Positions 37,059 through 48,755 of a DNA stretch of 64,000 nt are shown here, piece by piece. Below the pieces are notes generated by a model. The model was given only the letters and a program-made list of their open reading frames with translations, searched no databases and had not been told where the DNA came from. Position 1 is the first letter of the stretch, and every line of letters begins with the position of its first letter. This DNA is from Parapristionchus giblindavisi (Eukaryota; Nematoda; Chromadorea; Rhabditida; Diplogasteridae), in contig CALSFV010000025.1 in assembly GCA_943737045.1 (NCBI GenBank), positions 1,048,501-1,112,500 on the forward strand, given 5' to 3'. The position numbers and the translations under genes are program-made.

Positions 37059-37155
37059 TTAAGCCGCACCCCGATTTTAAACTCTCCGTTATCTTACTTT
37101 CTTCGTCTACGAGAGACCGTGACCAGAGTGGAGAGTAAAATTAGTGTGCCTTTAA
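37059..37155. mobile_element. TTAA-flanked MITE copy
   Basis: TTAA at both ends, terminal 'gccgcaccccga' and 'agtgtgcct', interior 'tctacgagaga' as in other copies. Confidence 0.7.
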
Positions 37156-37260
37156 AACTTTCGATTTTCCAGAAGACTTTAATAGCATTCCGAATCATGG
37201 TTTCGCTAACTAGAATTTTCTCTCATAATAAGTCAGCGTATTTTCTGCTTATAAGCCTTA

Positions 37261-37369
37261 TGCACTGTTACATTTGCGTTACGTGCCTACGCCGTAACCC
37301 CCTCCGCCGCGTCGGAGAGGCGACGGAGGGGGTTACGGCGTAGGCACGTAACGCAAATGTAACAGTGCA
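37261..37369. repeat. Near-perfect 109-bp hairpin (GC-rich)
   Basis: The left arm 'tgcactgttacatttgcgtt...' (37261-37308) is followed, after a short GC-rich loop centred near 37315, by its full complement ending '...aacgcaaatgtaacagtgca'. It is unusually GC-rich for its surroundings. Probably a small foldback MITE. Confidence 0.9.
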
Positions 37370-37886
37370 TTACGAAGGACCATGATCCAATGCTGTGGTA
37401 CAGGAGAGAAATGGAAAATAAAACGACATGCCTGTCCTCCTTCTTGCCCACTTTGCAGTCCTCCTTCGGGGACGGCCACAGACTACCGTGCGCTACCGTC
37501 ACGCATGCGAACACGATCAAAACTGTCCTCATTCCGTCCGAACGAGCCAAAAAAATATTCCCAAGTCCCGCCCCTCTTGTATATATGCGTGTTCCTTGCG
37601 CAGCTGTGGCATCAAACGCAAAGACGATAAGTCAAACAAAAATATATATTTGTTCGGCAGTATACGTTAGTGTTTGGCCGCCGGTTTAGACAGAACAATA
37701 GAGTAATATCGTATTGGATGAGTCAGAGGATTCTTGTTGATAGGGATGATGCCCTCGGGGCAGTTTGAGTCAGAGATAGTGATGAAACTGATACGGCAGT
37801 GATAAGAATTATGATTTACGATGCACGAAACGAGGAAGTGGAACAGTTCTTGAAAGTTTCCAATAGAGCAAGGTATGAAGAGGAGT

Positions 37887-37994
37887 TTAAAGGCAAACAT
37901 GAGCTAATTTTGCTTTACGCACTGGCGACGCTCTCTCGTAGGCAGAGAAAGCAAGAGAGCATTGCTAGAGAGGAGAGTTTAGAGTGCGTCTTTA
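37887..37994. mobile_element. TTAA-type MITE copy, degraded right end
   Basis: Left end TTAAAGGCAAACATGAGCT, interior 'gctctctcgtaggcagagaaag', right end 'gagtgcgtctttag'. The right TTAA is mutated to TTAG. Confidence 0.65.
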
Positions 37995-37999
37995 GCGAA

Positions 38000-39600
38000 C
38001 TCCAAGCAACGATTCTCATAATCTAGCATCCACAGCGTTCTCATGACTTTCAAAGCAAGAACGACCGCTCAACATACAAACTCTCTCGAATACAATGGTC
38101 TCTCCTTTGTCTTGCTTTGGAAGAAAAATGGCTTGGACCAGAATACTGTGCATCTCAGCCTGCGTAACAACGTTAGAGTGGTCCTAAATGACAATAGACT
38201 CTGAAACAATGAGAACTGTATGCATGTGGCACCGTCGATAGTAACCCCTGGAAACTGTGACTGTCAGAGGAACAACATGTACTAACTACCAACGTGCGTA
38301 ACTAATGGGATAAGCAATACGAATGAGTGGGTGAGGGCACGGACTGGATTTATTGTGGTGGTGACGTTGTGCTGCTCGCGTATCTTCGCTCGATCATGAC
38401 AGATGATCGAGAAGAGTGATGGAATGGTAAACGAAACGTTCAAGAGGAAGGCGCATTGAGATGGAAAGATGAATTCGTGAAGAAGGCTGGAAAACGTATT
38501 TTGAACATTGCAGAAACAAGGATCATTGGAACTATCTCATATTGCTACAGATTCGATGACCCACCGCATAGTTGATGTAAATGCAAATCAACGAGCCTGT
38601 AAGGTTTGAACGTAGTGAAACCGTGCTAAACAGTATCTTTTCCATGTCACTCTCTTTATGCAACTATCAAGCATGATCATATCAATCACTTTCACATGAT
38701 TAATGAGTGAGACTCCTTCAGTGATAAGCTCTGAGTATTTCTTCATCTCATAGCGTATCAGCACATCTCGAAAGTGAAAACAGAGTTTAATAACTTTCTT
38801 AAGTAAGTCTAGTAACGTTCTTGAACGGAGAAAGTCAGCGACGGAACAATATGAAATTGCATGCAATTCTCCCTGCCTATGACTTACTCTTCTGCACTTT
38901 GTTCTAAAACGACAAATGTGTTATATTGTATTGTAACGTAATGAAGTGAGCAATGCAATTAGTCTGAGATGTAGTTGAGAAAACCGTCTTTTGAAACTCT
39001 CCTCGTGCAGCACTCACTTTCTCGTGGACTTTGAAAACTATAAGATGTGAAAATGAGAGAAGAAAAACTACTTATTTTTTTGCCATCACTGACTTCACTG
39101 AAAAAAACATCGGTAGATGTAAAAAAATGGCCTCGTAAGACGAAGATTTGTAGCGCATGACATGAACAGTGAATCACAGCATGTACTTGATTTTTTAATT
39201 AGCCCTACTTTGACTTTGACTTGCGCGACACCTTGCAGTTGGGATAAGGCCTCGGTTTATACTATCGGACCAAAGCTCACGCGGCCGTTATCTACTTATT
39301 GACAAATTTTGACAAAGGAAAGTAAAATATCGACAATGGAAAGAAATGACCGTTGCTAATTAGTAAATATGTATTGAGTGTAAAGATGTAGTCAACAGAC
39401 ACTCCCAGAAGCTAAAGACAGTACCCATGGTAAACTCTACCACAGCGCAGAAGTTGCGTAACTTTTCTTCTAAAAACCGGAAACCGTTTGACGGCAGTTT
39501 CTAGTCATTTGACCTCATGACACGATATGCCTAATCCACCGTTACATCAGTTCAACTAGCTCTTCCCCCCTGTTATCCCTCCCATATCTTCATTCCTCCT
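38000..39600. other. Apparently gene-free interval
   Basis: I find no exon chain with splice signals and matching phases. The longest open frame (38588-38866, minus, 92 codons) shows no recognisable domain or coding signature. Nothing else stands out. Confidence 0.4.
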
Positions 39601-39628
39601 CACAATTCCCTCCCCCTTTTCTCACTAC

Positions 39629-39635
39629 TATATAA
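39629..39635 (+). promoter_or_regulatory. Possible TATA box upstream of the ground-like gene
   Basis: 'TATATAA' lies in 'ctactatataaggaac', downstream of a C/T-rich stretch and about 400 bp before the ATG at 40039. The AT-rich 'atttaatatttaag|gtaATG' just before the ATG could be a trans-splice acceptor. Confidence 0.3.
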
Positions 39636-40038
39636 GGAACATGTCCAGGTATACAGCCATATCATATACTTTCATTCACTCCTCCACCTCCTCTTCCCTT
39701 TGATCCTTAGAATCTTTCATCTAGTTTTTACCTTCCTTAAATAATTTTGTTTCGAATCTTCTCAATTACTCGCATTCTGCAACGTATTGGCGCTCAAAAA
39801 TGTTTTATGACGCTTATTTCTGCGCTTTTTCTTATTGTGAATACTGAATTCCACTAATTCCTCTAACTTTCCTTTACTGCATCCGGTTTAGTTCTTTGTA
39901 CTTTGTTACTTTATCACATTGTTAATCGTATATAAAGCCGTGGTTTTCTCTTTGCATCATTACTTCTTATGCTACTTATCTTCCTATCCTACAGTACCTT
40001 GTTCATGATTTGTAACTATAAATTTAATATTTAAGGTA

Positions 40039-43000
40039 ATGCATAAAGCAAACCTCATCCTCTTAACGGTCGTTTCGTTGGCCGTCCTGGCCTCCGCGGG
40101 TATGATTTCTGAACTTTGAACTTTGATCTTTGATCTTTGATCTTTTTCAGGAGGCGGTGGCGGCGGAGGAGGAGGAGGTTGTGGCTGTAACCAGGTGTAC
40201 ATGGCTTGTCCCAAGAAGCCGAAGTGCACGTGCATGTGCGTGCAGTGTCCTGATCCATGCGCAGGAGGTAGTGTACTGGTTAAGCGTTAAGTTGCGAACC
40301 GAAACATGCTGGTTCGATGCCCGGTGATGATCTTGTCTTTTGCAGGAGGAGGAGGCGGCGGCGGAGGAGGAGGATACGCCATGGCCGGAGGCGGAGGAGG
40401 ATACGCTATGCCTGGTGGTGAGATCTGAGACCTTAAGTAGCACTTAGTGTACCCTAACTGACCTTAGCCTACTAAGTCTTCTAAGAAGCATAACTAAGTT
40501 ACCAACTTGAGGTGGAGGAGGATACGCCATGGGTGGTGGAGGAGGAGGAGGATACGCGATGGGAGGCGGCGGAGGCGGATATGCTATGGGCGGCGGTAAG
40601 TCATGCCTCCCTTAACTTACCTTAATCGCCTTTAACTTACCTTAACTGACCTTAAATGATCTAAACATAAGGAGGAGGATACCCAATGGGAGGTGGCGGA
40701 GGCTACTCTATGGGAGGAGGAGGATACTCAATGGGAGGAGGCGGTGGTAAGTTATTTGGCCTTTAGTGACCCTAAGCGACCTTATGACCCTAAGAGACCT
40801 TATCCTAACTTAAGGGGGATACTCGAGTGGAGGCGGAGGTGGTGGTGGTAAGTCATGAGGGCCTAAGTGACTTAAGGGGGGACACCCCTAGCTAACTCTC
40901 TCGCAGACAAAGAAAGCCAGAGAGTGTTGCCAGAGCGGAGAGTTTCAATTAGGGGTGTGCCTTTAAGTACCTATGTGATCTGATTGCCCTAACTTAAGGA
41001 GGATACTCGATGGGTGGCGGAGGAGGAGGATACGGAGCTGCGCCACCCATGCCCAGCTACGGAGCGCCGGCTGCCGCGCCCAGTTACTCGGGCGGAGGAG
41101 CCGCTGCATCATCATACGGAGGTACCGTATAACCTGCCATTTCCGTTTGGGACCCCGTATCCATGAACGTTGGCAAACCGTTCGCCGGCAAACGTGACGT
41201 CACAAGCGTAGAGGGAGTATCTGTGGCAAACGCCTCCGCCTATGGTTGTGACGTCACATTTGTAGGCAAACGGTTCATGAATGACTATACTGAGCTTATC
41301 GAAAATGATCTCGATTTCAGGCGGTGGAGCTGCCGCACCCGCTGCTTCATCTTATGGAGGCAAGAGAAGAAAGAGGGCACTCTCTTTCTACGTTTAACTC
41401 TTACCCTATCATATTGACTAGCTGCCTTCTACAAGTCTTTAAGATCTCTCTAACTTATTTGCCGACCCTGTTATTATTATCATATTATTATACGTGTTTC
41501 ATCGTTACCTCCCCTCCATCCTTATCCTCCTCCATAATGGTTATCGATATCGCCATCCCAGATATCCCCTATCATTATTCTCACTGTTTATAGGTGGCGC
41601 CGCCGCGTCATCCGGCGGATACGATAGCAGTGTAGGTAACGGGGTGTGACGACGGACGCTGCGTCGAATCGCGCGCGCGCGTGCCTTCCGGCCGCACAAA
41701 TACGCGGACGCGAACGCGCGTGTGCGCGTGCCCATTCGAACGCAGCGCTCCGCTCAGCCCCAAGCCCATGCCCCCCTAGGTCCCTGTATCGCACTCTCTC
41801 TGTCTCGGTGATCAGTTCTTAATCATTGCAAGTATATGCGCTTATATCTGGCTCTCCTGTGTGTGTGAAATATCCTCATAAAATAACCCATACGACAACA
41901 TCAACCCCCGATAAACATCAATTTTTGCTCTGATCCTAGTGAGTGAACCACACACTAACCCCCACACACAGAGGAGCCAGCTTATAGGGCCATGGCGATG
42001 AGACTGTGTGGAGAGTGGGATGGGGCACACGTGGGTGGGAGATGGGTTTGGGAACTGGGATTGGGAAGTGGGAAATGCGTTTGGGAACCGGGTACGTGAA
42101 GGGGTTTTGGAAGTGGGATTGAGAAGTGGAAAACATTATGTAATTCCAAAACACTTGAAATGTCTCTTGAAACTCGTTTTCACTCTATTTACTAGTATGT
42201 CTTTTGGGTGGCACTATGGTCGAATGAGAGCCGATGAATAATAGCCGGCTCAATGATAACCATTTGCATACTTTGTCTATTCATTAGCGTTTCTCTCTCA
42301 TATGTAAATAGTTATCATCCAGTCGGTTCTCATTCATCGGTTCTCATCCAGTCGGTTCTATTCATCGGTTATCATCCGACCTAGTGCTTTTCGGTTTCAT
42401 CTCAGAATGATTTCGATGATTTTCCAATTTGACTCTGCTCGATACTGAATTCTTTCTCAACACGAAACAGTTTTTTTTCTCCTTGGTCACATGCTTCGTT
42501 GGTTCAGCATGAACTCTGTCTATTGTGATCTTTGATCTCTCAATCTTTCAGGCCGCGTCTTCCGCGTCCGCCGCGTCCTCGGCGCCCGCTCAGGTCGAGC
42601 CCGCCGCTGCCACTGAGGAAGCTGCCGCACCTCCACCCGCGCCCGCCGAGGAAGCCGCCCCCGCACCTGCTCCCGCTGAGTCATACAGTGTACGGTAGTG
42701 TTGCAGTACTGTGCCCAGTGTACGGTAGAGATGGTCACTGTAGTTCAAGTCATGTAGTGTACGGTAGTATCACATTACTGTACCCAGGCAGTCGTGCAGT
42801 GTACGGTAGAAATGGGTCACTGTAGCTCAAGTCATATAGTGTACGGTAGTATCACATTACTGTACCCAGGCAGTCGTGCAGTGTACGGTAGAGATGGGTT
42901 ACTGTAGCTCAAGTCATGTAGTTTGGGCGACACTACACGTCATGTCATACAGCGTATTCGTAGAGTATACTGTAGTCTGGTATTCCTACCGTACCTCAGA

Positions 43001-44567
43001 TAACTGTAACTACTCTATTCTTACAGGGATCCACTCCCTCGTATGGCGGAGGAGGAGGAGGGGCTGCCGCATCGTCTGGTAACTTTGATCTTTGATCTTT
43101 GATCTTTAATCTCTTGTGCTCACTGGTGACATGTGCTTGCTTGATCTTTGATCTTTGATCTCTAATACGTATGTGTGTGTGTGATTGATGGTGATATACC
43201 TAACCCACTGCTTAGATAAACGAGGATCATTTTCTGAAACACACGGTCGTACGCTTCCACCACCATCGTTTTGTCCCAACCCCGGCTACCGTAACCATCT
43301 CTGGCTACCGTAACCATCTTTGGTCGTGCAGGGAGAGTTCGTGTGTACCGTATCCCCCACCCCTCTCTGTCTCATATCGATCGGAAAATGATCTTTCGTG
43401 ACACTACGGTAGATTATCGATCGAGATAGATTGAGTATGGGCATGGATGGTGTATAGACACAAACCCTCCTTACAGTATTCAAAGATGAGCCGGATCATG
43501 AATGGCGTGAGGGTGCCCGTATGTCCGTCGTACCGTCCATCGCTCCGTCCGCCACCATCGAGTATATGGTGGATGGCTATGCGGCCTATCCGCCCACTCG
43601 GTTCGCCCGATTTTTCGAACTCGGTACTTGGCACGTTAAGTTACAACTAACACTTTGATAAATCAGTCCAATAACTCCGCACGATGTTTCCTGTTTGACT
43701 TTTGGATAGTTCCAACTACTATATGTTTAAAGGGAGCGTAACCTCTCTCAATGGTCTCTACATTGTGCACACTATTTCTCTGTTCTCAAACAACGAGAGA
43801 GAGCATTGCTCGTCGAAGAGACCATTGAGAGAGGTTGCGCTCCATTTAAAAATGGAGATTTCGGGTTACGGTACCCGTCTTCGTTGCAGGAGCCAGCGCA
43901 GGCGGAAATTACGGTAGCTTCCGTCATCGACGTCTCGCCAAGACCGGAGCCAAGTGCAACAGCAAGCGGCTACTCAACATCATCCAGAAAGTACGGTAGT
44001 CGATCGTGAACTGACTTATTGATTGATTTTAAGTGATTTATTGATTGATTTTTAAGGAAATGAGAATGACGGCGTCAGCGTCGATTGAGGCCATCGGAGA
44101 TGTGCTCGAGAAACTTCCAGGCAATGATGAGTACTACGTATCATGTGCTTCCGAGGTACTGATTTATCGATTTTTTGTTCCGGGTTTTGAGTTTTGATTT
44201 TTGGTATACTCTAAACCATGACAATAATAACTTTACTCCTGAGGCCGTATCCATGAACGTTGGCAAGCCGTTTACCGGCAAACGTGACGTCACAAGAGTT
44301 GGGTTAGGATCTCTGGCAAACGCCTCTGCCTGCGCTTGTGACGTCACGTTTGCCGGCAGACGGTTTGCCAACGTTCATGGATACCCATACTGTTGATATT
44401 ATGTGCCGAACACCTGACATCGAGGGACTACATATAACGAGCACAGTTTACATATAAGTATGATGAAACTCATTCCATTACAGGGACTGGAGCCTCGAGC
44501 CGGTGAGACCCGTGAGCACTGTCTCGTCCACGCCAAGGCCTTCTCGTGCCTCATTCTCAAGCACTAA
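40039..44567 (+). CDS. Glycine-rich secreted ground-like domain protein (14 exons, 371 aa)
   Basis: Exons 40039-40099, 40151-40267, 40346-40417, 40512-40595, 40672-40746, 40815-40847, 40999-41121, 41321-41359, 41594-41631, 42552-42689, 43027-43078, 43890-43990, 44057-44155 and 44484-44567 join in phase (1116 nt). Residues 1-20 are a signal peptide (MHKANLILLTVVSLAVLASA). A Gly run and a cysteine cluster (CGCNQVYMACPKKPKCTCMC) follow, then Gly-rich modules with repeated GGGYAMGG/GGGYSMGG, then Ala/Pro/Glu-rich sequence. The C-terminal ~100 residues are a ground-like domain: AKCNSKRLLNIIQK, a helical segment, YYVSCASE and EHCLVHAKAFSCLIL. Ground-like proteins are nematode hedgehog-related proteins linked to cuticle and moulting; this role is family knowledge. 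Exons 2-9 nearly all split a Gly codon in phase 1, the mark of exon duplication. The exon 8 donor is GC (G|GCAAGA). Several introns carry MITEs and heptads. Confidence 0.88.
40268..40338 (+). repeat. tRNA-like relic in intron 2 of the ground-like gene
   Basis: 'tagtgtactggttaagcg' resembles a pol III A box and 'ctggttcgatgcc' a B box, at tRNA-like spacing. It starts right at the 5' splice site. Acceptor stem pairing is not clear, so it is probably a tRNA-derived repeat. Confidence 0.4.
40872..40966. mobile_element. TTAA-flanked MITE in intron 6 of the ground-like gene
   Basis: TTAA ends with 'ggggacacccctagct' and 'aattaggggtgtgcct' as inverted ends; interior 'actctctcgcagacaaag' as in the family. 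It makes up most of the intron. Confidence 0.8.
41152..41284. mobile_element. Hairpin MITE 'GTATCCATGAACGTTGGCAAACC' (copy 1)
   Basis: Inverted ends 'gtatccatgaacgttggcaaaccg' and '...ggcaaacggttcatga', inner GGCAAACG words, and two TGACGTCA octamers (41195-41202, 41249-41256). It lies in intron 7 of the ground-like gene. A second copy is at 44241-44386. Confidence 0.8.
43082..43165 (+). repeat. TTTGATC heptads in intron 11 of the ground-like gene
   Basis: Tandem 'tttgatctttgatc...' at 43082-43110 and again at 43142-43165. Another tract at 40118-40149 runs into the exon 2 acceptor (...TTTGATCTTTTTCAG). Confidence 0.85.
43727..43849. mobile_element. TTAA-flanked MITE in intron 11 of the ground-like gene
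   Basis: TTAA-AGGGAGCGTAACCTCTCTCA ... TGAGAGAGGTTGCGCTCCAT-TTAA, with long inverted ends. It belongs to the same subtype as the copy at 10915-11035. Confidence 0.8.
44241..44386. mobile_element. Hairpin MITE 'GTATCCATGAACGTTGGCAAACC' (copy 2)
   Basis: 'gaggccgtatccatgaacgt' at the left and its complement 'acgttcatggatac' at the right; two TGACGTCA octamers (44285-44292, 44339-44346). It lies in the last intron of the ground-like gene and is the best preserved copy. Confidence 0.85.
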
Positions 44568-45333
44568 ATTGGACTTTGATCTCGGATCTTCCATAATTGA
44601 TCTTTGATCTTTTGTTGGGTTCTATGGGCTGATATCATTTACTACTTTCTGTCTTGTATTGGGTTATCGGTGTCGGTAGATCATTGTCTGTACATTCCCG
44701 ATGCCATTTCAATCGATAATCTTTTTAATAACGAATCACAAAGTAACTTTATTCATCATTTACCCACCCCAAGTCGGAGAGATCGATCGATAATTTAAAT
44801 CGATAAGTCTCCGACTGATCAATACGTGTATTTTCTCATTGTCAATCGATAAAGCCCTTGCTAATCAATCAATAATCAACGATTATCGATCATGATTAAG
44901 GCAAATGCTCTCAACGATATCATTAGTAGAGAACAAACGTTGTGATACTAAACAGTTGCTGAAATGAAAATATACATAATATGTATGTTTTAATAAATTC
45001 ATCGCATACTTGAAGAAAAAGAGAAAAGAAAGAGGCATGCTTTCTTAAACAATTAAATTATATATTAAAACAAGCACTTGTGAAGAACAAAGCTGCAATT
45101 ATTAGATTGCAACTTTTGCAGATAAAAATTATAACAAAAGTGATCTATCGTGTAAGCAATTATGTCAGGAGTGCGTAGTGTATGAGAGTTCAATCTTAGA
45201 TGAATATCGGTCAAGGTAAAGGGCGGGCGATGAGAGGGTGGGCAATCAAGAGGTAGAGAAAAGGAGAGGTAGAGAAGGAGAGGGAGAGGTAGAGATAGAG
45301 AAATGAAGTAAAGAGTCAGAACAGTGTGGGATA
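44568..45333. other. Intergenic interval upstream of the membrane-protein gene
   Basis: It holds degenerate TTTGATC heptads at about 44575-44613, ATCGAT-rich sequence, and a gagagg purine tract near 45240-45300. No gene seen. Confidence 0.5.
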
Positions 45334-46161
45334 ATGGGCCTTTTCTCCAGTATCCGGAGTTGCTTCACCTTGCCAGCTACAGTATCCATCCTGATAGCGG
45401 CATCGATCAATTTCCTTGCTTCTCAGGCACTTTATCGCCAGGAATACATCGATATTATAGACAAGGTACGGTAATTTGGGCAGATTTCAGTTGTCACAAA
45501 GTATTTCTGTTGTTGTTTTTCCAACATTGAATTTGCGAGACCTGTGCCTTTCATAAAACAGTGAAATATTGAAATATTGATTGATTTTGAGTTTTGATTG
45601 TCTGTTTCAGGAAATTCGTGCCAATGAATACTCGAAGTATGTACTCGTTCGACGAGATTATCATAAGCTCACCAAAATGAATGTGAGTGAGAGACTAAAG
45701 ATCAAAGATCAAAGATCCTGAAACATAACATTCATGATTTTTTAGACACAATGGCCTCCTCACGATAGTCCATTTCTGTACATTGGATACACATTTGCAT
45801 TGTATTTATTGTTCACGTAAGTTTTCTCTAGAATTTAAAGTTTTTGAATAACAATTATTTTGAAAATAGTTGTTTTTTTTTCAGGAAGTGTATGTTGCAA
45901 GACGCGAACATCAATATCAGACCCTTCAAAAGGGATAATCAGTTATATTTAAATCAATCGATATTCACGAGAGTGCTTAATTCGTTTATCGCAGCCCTTT
46001 TTATCTTCACTTTATTGTTTCAAACAGAAAGAGTTGGCGAAATGCATTTCATCGTGATTACAATGAACTTTGTGCATCATTTCGTGACATCACTGTGTTC
46101 AAACATTATTTTCTCTGTTGTTTTGAAATTATTTAATTCCGAAAAATGCAAAACGGATTAA
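45334..46161 (+). CDS. Small multi-pass membrane protein (4 exons, 183 aa)
   Basis: Exons 45334-45465, 45611-45682, 45746-45816 and 45885-46161 join in phase (552 nt). Hydrophobic segments lie near residues 13-31 (LPATVSILIAASINFLAS), 80-92 (LYIGYTFALYLLF), about 122-137 (LNSFIAALFIFTLLFQ) and 143-172, suggesting three to four membrane spans with charged loops between. I do not recognise the family. The first exon donor is GTACGGTAA. An AATAAA sits at 46185-46190, 24 nt after the stop, and the mrps-34 start lies 225 bp downstream on the same strand, so the two could share an operon. Confidence 0.65.
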
Positions 46162-46184
46162 ATCAAAATTTACTCAAAAAATAG

Positions 46185-46190
46185 AATAAA
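46185..46190 (+). terminator. Polyadenylation signal AATAAA
   Basis: AATAAA in 'atagaataaacc', 24 nt downstream of the membrane-protein stop codon. Confidence 0.5.
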
Positions 46191-46386
46191 CCAAAAAACC
46201 CAGTTAGCGATATTTAAATTGTGTGTGATTACTGTAAGATGGCGACTTATCACATCCGTTAAATCGTTTCATATTGTTGACCCGGTCGTGCAGAAATAAA
46301 ATAATTTATGAAATTGTTTAATTCAATTTATATATTATTGATTGCTGAATTTGTTGTATTGATTGATTGGATTTGATAAGGCTGTC

Positions 46387-48755
46387 ATGTCGGCCAAGAT
46401 GATGCGGTTCGTCGGCAACTACGACGTCAATGCTGAAGGAAAGTTCCTCTGGGAAATTCTCGCTCAGGTTTGCCATTCACTTTGTCCCATTTTTCTCTGG
46501 ATTTGTGTTCTGTTACTGAATAATCTTCTAATTTCACACAAGATTTAAGTTGCGCCGTGCCATATTTGATGAAAGACCATTGAGTGGCTCTTCAACGCCC
46601 AATAATATCATAGAAATGACTAAATTACAGTTACGAGAGTTCGGCGTCGGTCGAATGGTCACGAAGAATGAATGGGGAAGGAAATGGCCCGATCAGCATT
46701 CATATCTCATCATCAAAGCTGTACGATTACTTTCAACTTCACTTTATCAGCTGATTAGCATTTTCGTCCAAAATGGAAAACTTACTTGTTTCATTAAACA
46801 AAAACATATACATAAACCATAAACACAACATTCATCAACCGAAATCGGTTATATATGGAAATCCGTCTACCCTCTTTCCATTTGCCAGTGATGTGTTTAT
46901 GAATATATATTTTAAGGAATAAAATAAATAAATAAATAAAATTTCAGGCTGAACCAGAGATGGACAGATGGCTGAGTCGGGGTCGCCTCTGGGCAGATTG
47001 GACGTACAGAGGCAGGCAGTTGGGCACATATGAGTTCCAACACGACTTGAACAGGTTATCGATATGTCCAAACCAATCAATTTATTCACTTCAAGTAAAA
47101 TACTATTTCCAAACAGTTACCATGTTCTCTTACATATTCTTACGTTTGCCTTGTTCGAATTGGATAGGTTGTACATGTAACTGTTCAGTAATATCATAGC
47201 AATAGTAAACATAAAACCCTTTTTTTCTTTTGTTTATATTCGATTATAAATTAATCTTTTGCAGATCTGACTGGCGGTTGATCCACAAGCACGAAGAGGC
47301 CGACTTCTCCAAGTGCGACAAACCCATGCAGCCGATACCCGTCCCAGATACGTTTCCTCTACCACCTCTGCAGGTTAGTCCCTCGAAACGATTAATATTA
47401 TTATTATTATTATGATTATTATTATTATTAATATTATTATTATCATTATTATTATTGTTGTTATTATTATTATTATTATTATTATAATTAATTATTATTA
47501 TTATGATTATTATTATTATTATAATTAATTATTATTATTATCATTATTATTATTATTATCATTATTATTATTATTATTATTATTATCATTATTATTATTA
47601 TTATTAATATTTTAATATTCATCTAGGTTGTGGTAGCTCGTAAGGCGGCTGAGAAGCGCGGCGACGATCCCTCGACCGTGTCCACTCGTGCGCCCCTCTC
47701 CCTCTGTATCGATCCCGAACTGGAGATGATCAAGCACATGTTCAAGCAGGTTGGAATGGCTATTATTGATTTATTTATTTGGATTATTAGATAATGATAT
47801 TATTTAACGACGCCGGGATAATAGTACAAGGTGAAACGGTACCAATAATGATAAGATTAAATCAAGGGTGCTATATGGCTCTCTAAGTTGGTGGCACTCT
47901 TTGTTCAAAACATTACACTTCACATATAAAAGTTATGGATATTTGCTTGGTGATAGCTAATTATTGATTGGCTAGATTATTGATTCATTCATCTAATTTC
48001 AGTCTCCTCCCGCAACCCAATCTGCCTCTATCTACGACGAAGTGAACAGGGAAGCTCTGCTCGATCTGTACGGCAAGGAATTGCCGACGAAGGTAGATCA
48101 ATATCGATTTTCTCGTACTTGAAGGCGTTTGAGGTTTATGTTTTGTAAAGGCTTGTCAGAGCGCACGAACTCATGCTATCGCAGTTTTTTATTGATATTT
48201 ACCATACATTTTCGGTGCCCTCACCGTATTATTTTTATATAGTGGGTCGTTTTTGAAAAATCGTTGTTTTTCGCTTAAATTGCAATTTTTCGCATAAAAA
48301 ATGAACTTTATATAGTGGGTCAACCCTGAAAACGAGCCGAATATAGTGGGTCAATCCTCACCCTGTGAGGATCTGAAATTGTATGATATTTACTCACTCA
48401 GCATTCTTTGAGAAGTACGTTCCGAACTGCGAGGGCTTGAATGAGATAAATAAATCAATGATCTGCTCATATTGTCCATCAATAATTATCTGGAATTTTT
48501 GTTGTTGTTGAAAACCTAACTCCATTTTGAGAACCTGTAACGTTGCTATTCGGCCTATGGTGCGCACAATCAGTAGAGGACCATGGTTGCCCACGTATCG
48601 ATAATAATGACCTTATTTTTAAAATTGTAAAATTAATATTATTAATATTCATTTAAATCCGTCAGGTGGAAGCATGGAACGTCGGGCCCGCTCAGCTCTC
48701 GACACGATTCCCTGCCACCGACTCGCGGATGAGCGAGAAGAAGACTACTTTCTAA
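46387..48755 (+). CDS. mrps-34: Mitochondrial small-subunit ribosomal protein mS34 (MRPS34; 7 exons, 256 aa)
   Basis: Exons 46387-46467, 46550-46720, 46948-47054, 47265-47373, 47627-47749, 48003-48092 and 48666-48755 join in phase (771 nt). The N-terminal part matches the animal MRP-S34 family: GKFLWEILAQ, then LREFGVGRMVTKNEW (about 55-69) and the W-rich block MDRWLSRGRLWADWTYRGR (about 89-107). mS34 is a metazoan-specific component of the mitochondrial small ribosomal subunit. The C-terminal half is charged and less conserved. The start ATG follows a plausible AAG trans-splice acceptor at 46380. Intron 4 is an (ATT)n repeat and intron 6 holds a TATATAGTGGGT repeat. Some acceptors end in AAG (exon 2). 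Length is in the expected range for the family (roughly 200-260 aa). Confidence 0.88.
47394..47620. repeat. (ATT)n microsatellite in intron 4 of mrps-34
   Basis: More than 200 bp of almost pure TTA/ATT trinucleotide with occasional ATG, ATC and AAT interruptions. Confidence 0.95.
48224..48385 (+). repeat. TATATAGTGGGT repeat (copy 2)
   Basis: The block 'tatatagtgggtcg ... tatatagtgggtcaaccctgaaaacgagcc ... atagtgggtcaatcctcaccctgtgagg' matches the first ~150 bp of the window in order and spacing. It sits in the last intron of mrps-34. Confidence 0.85.
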
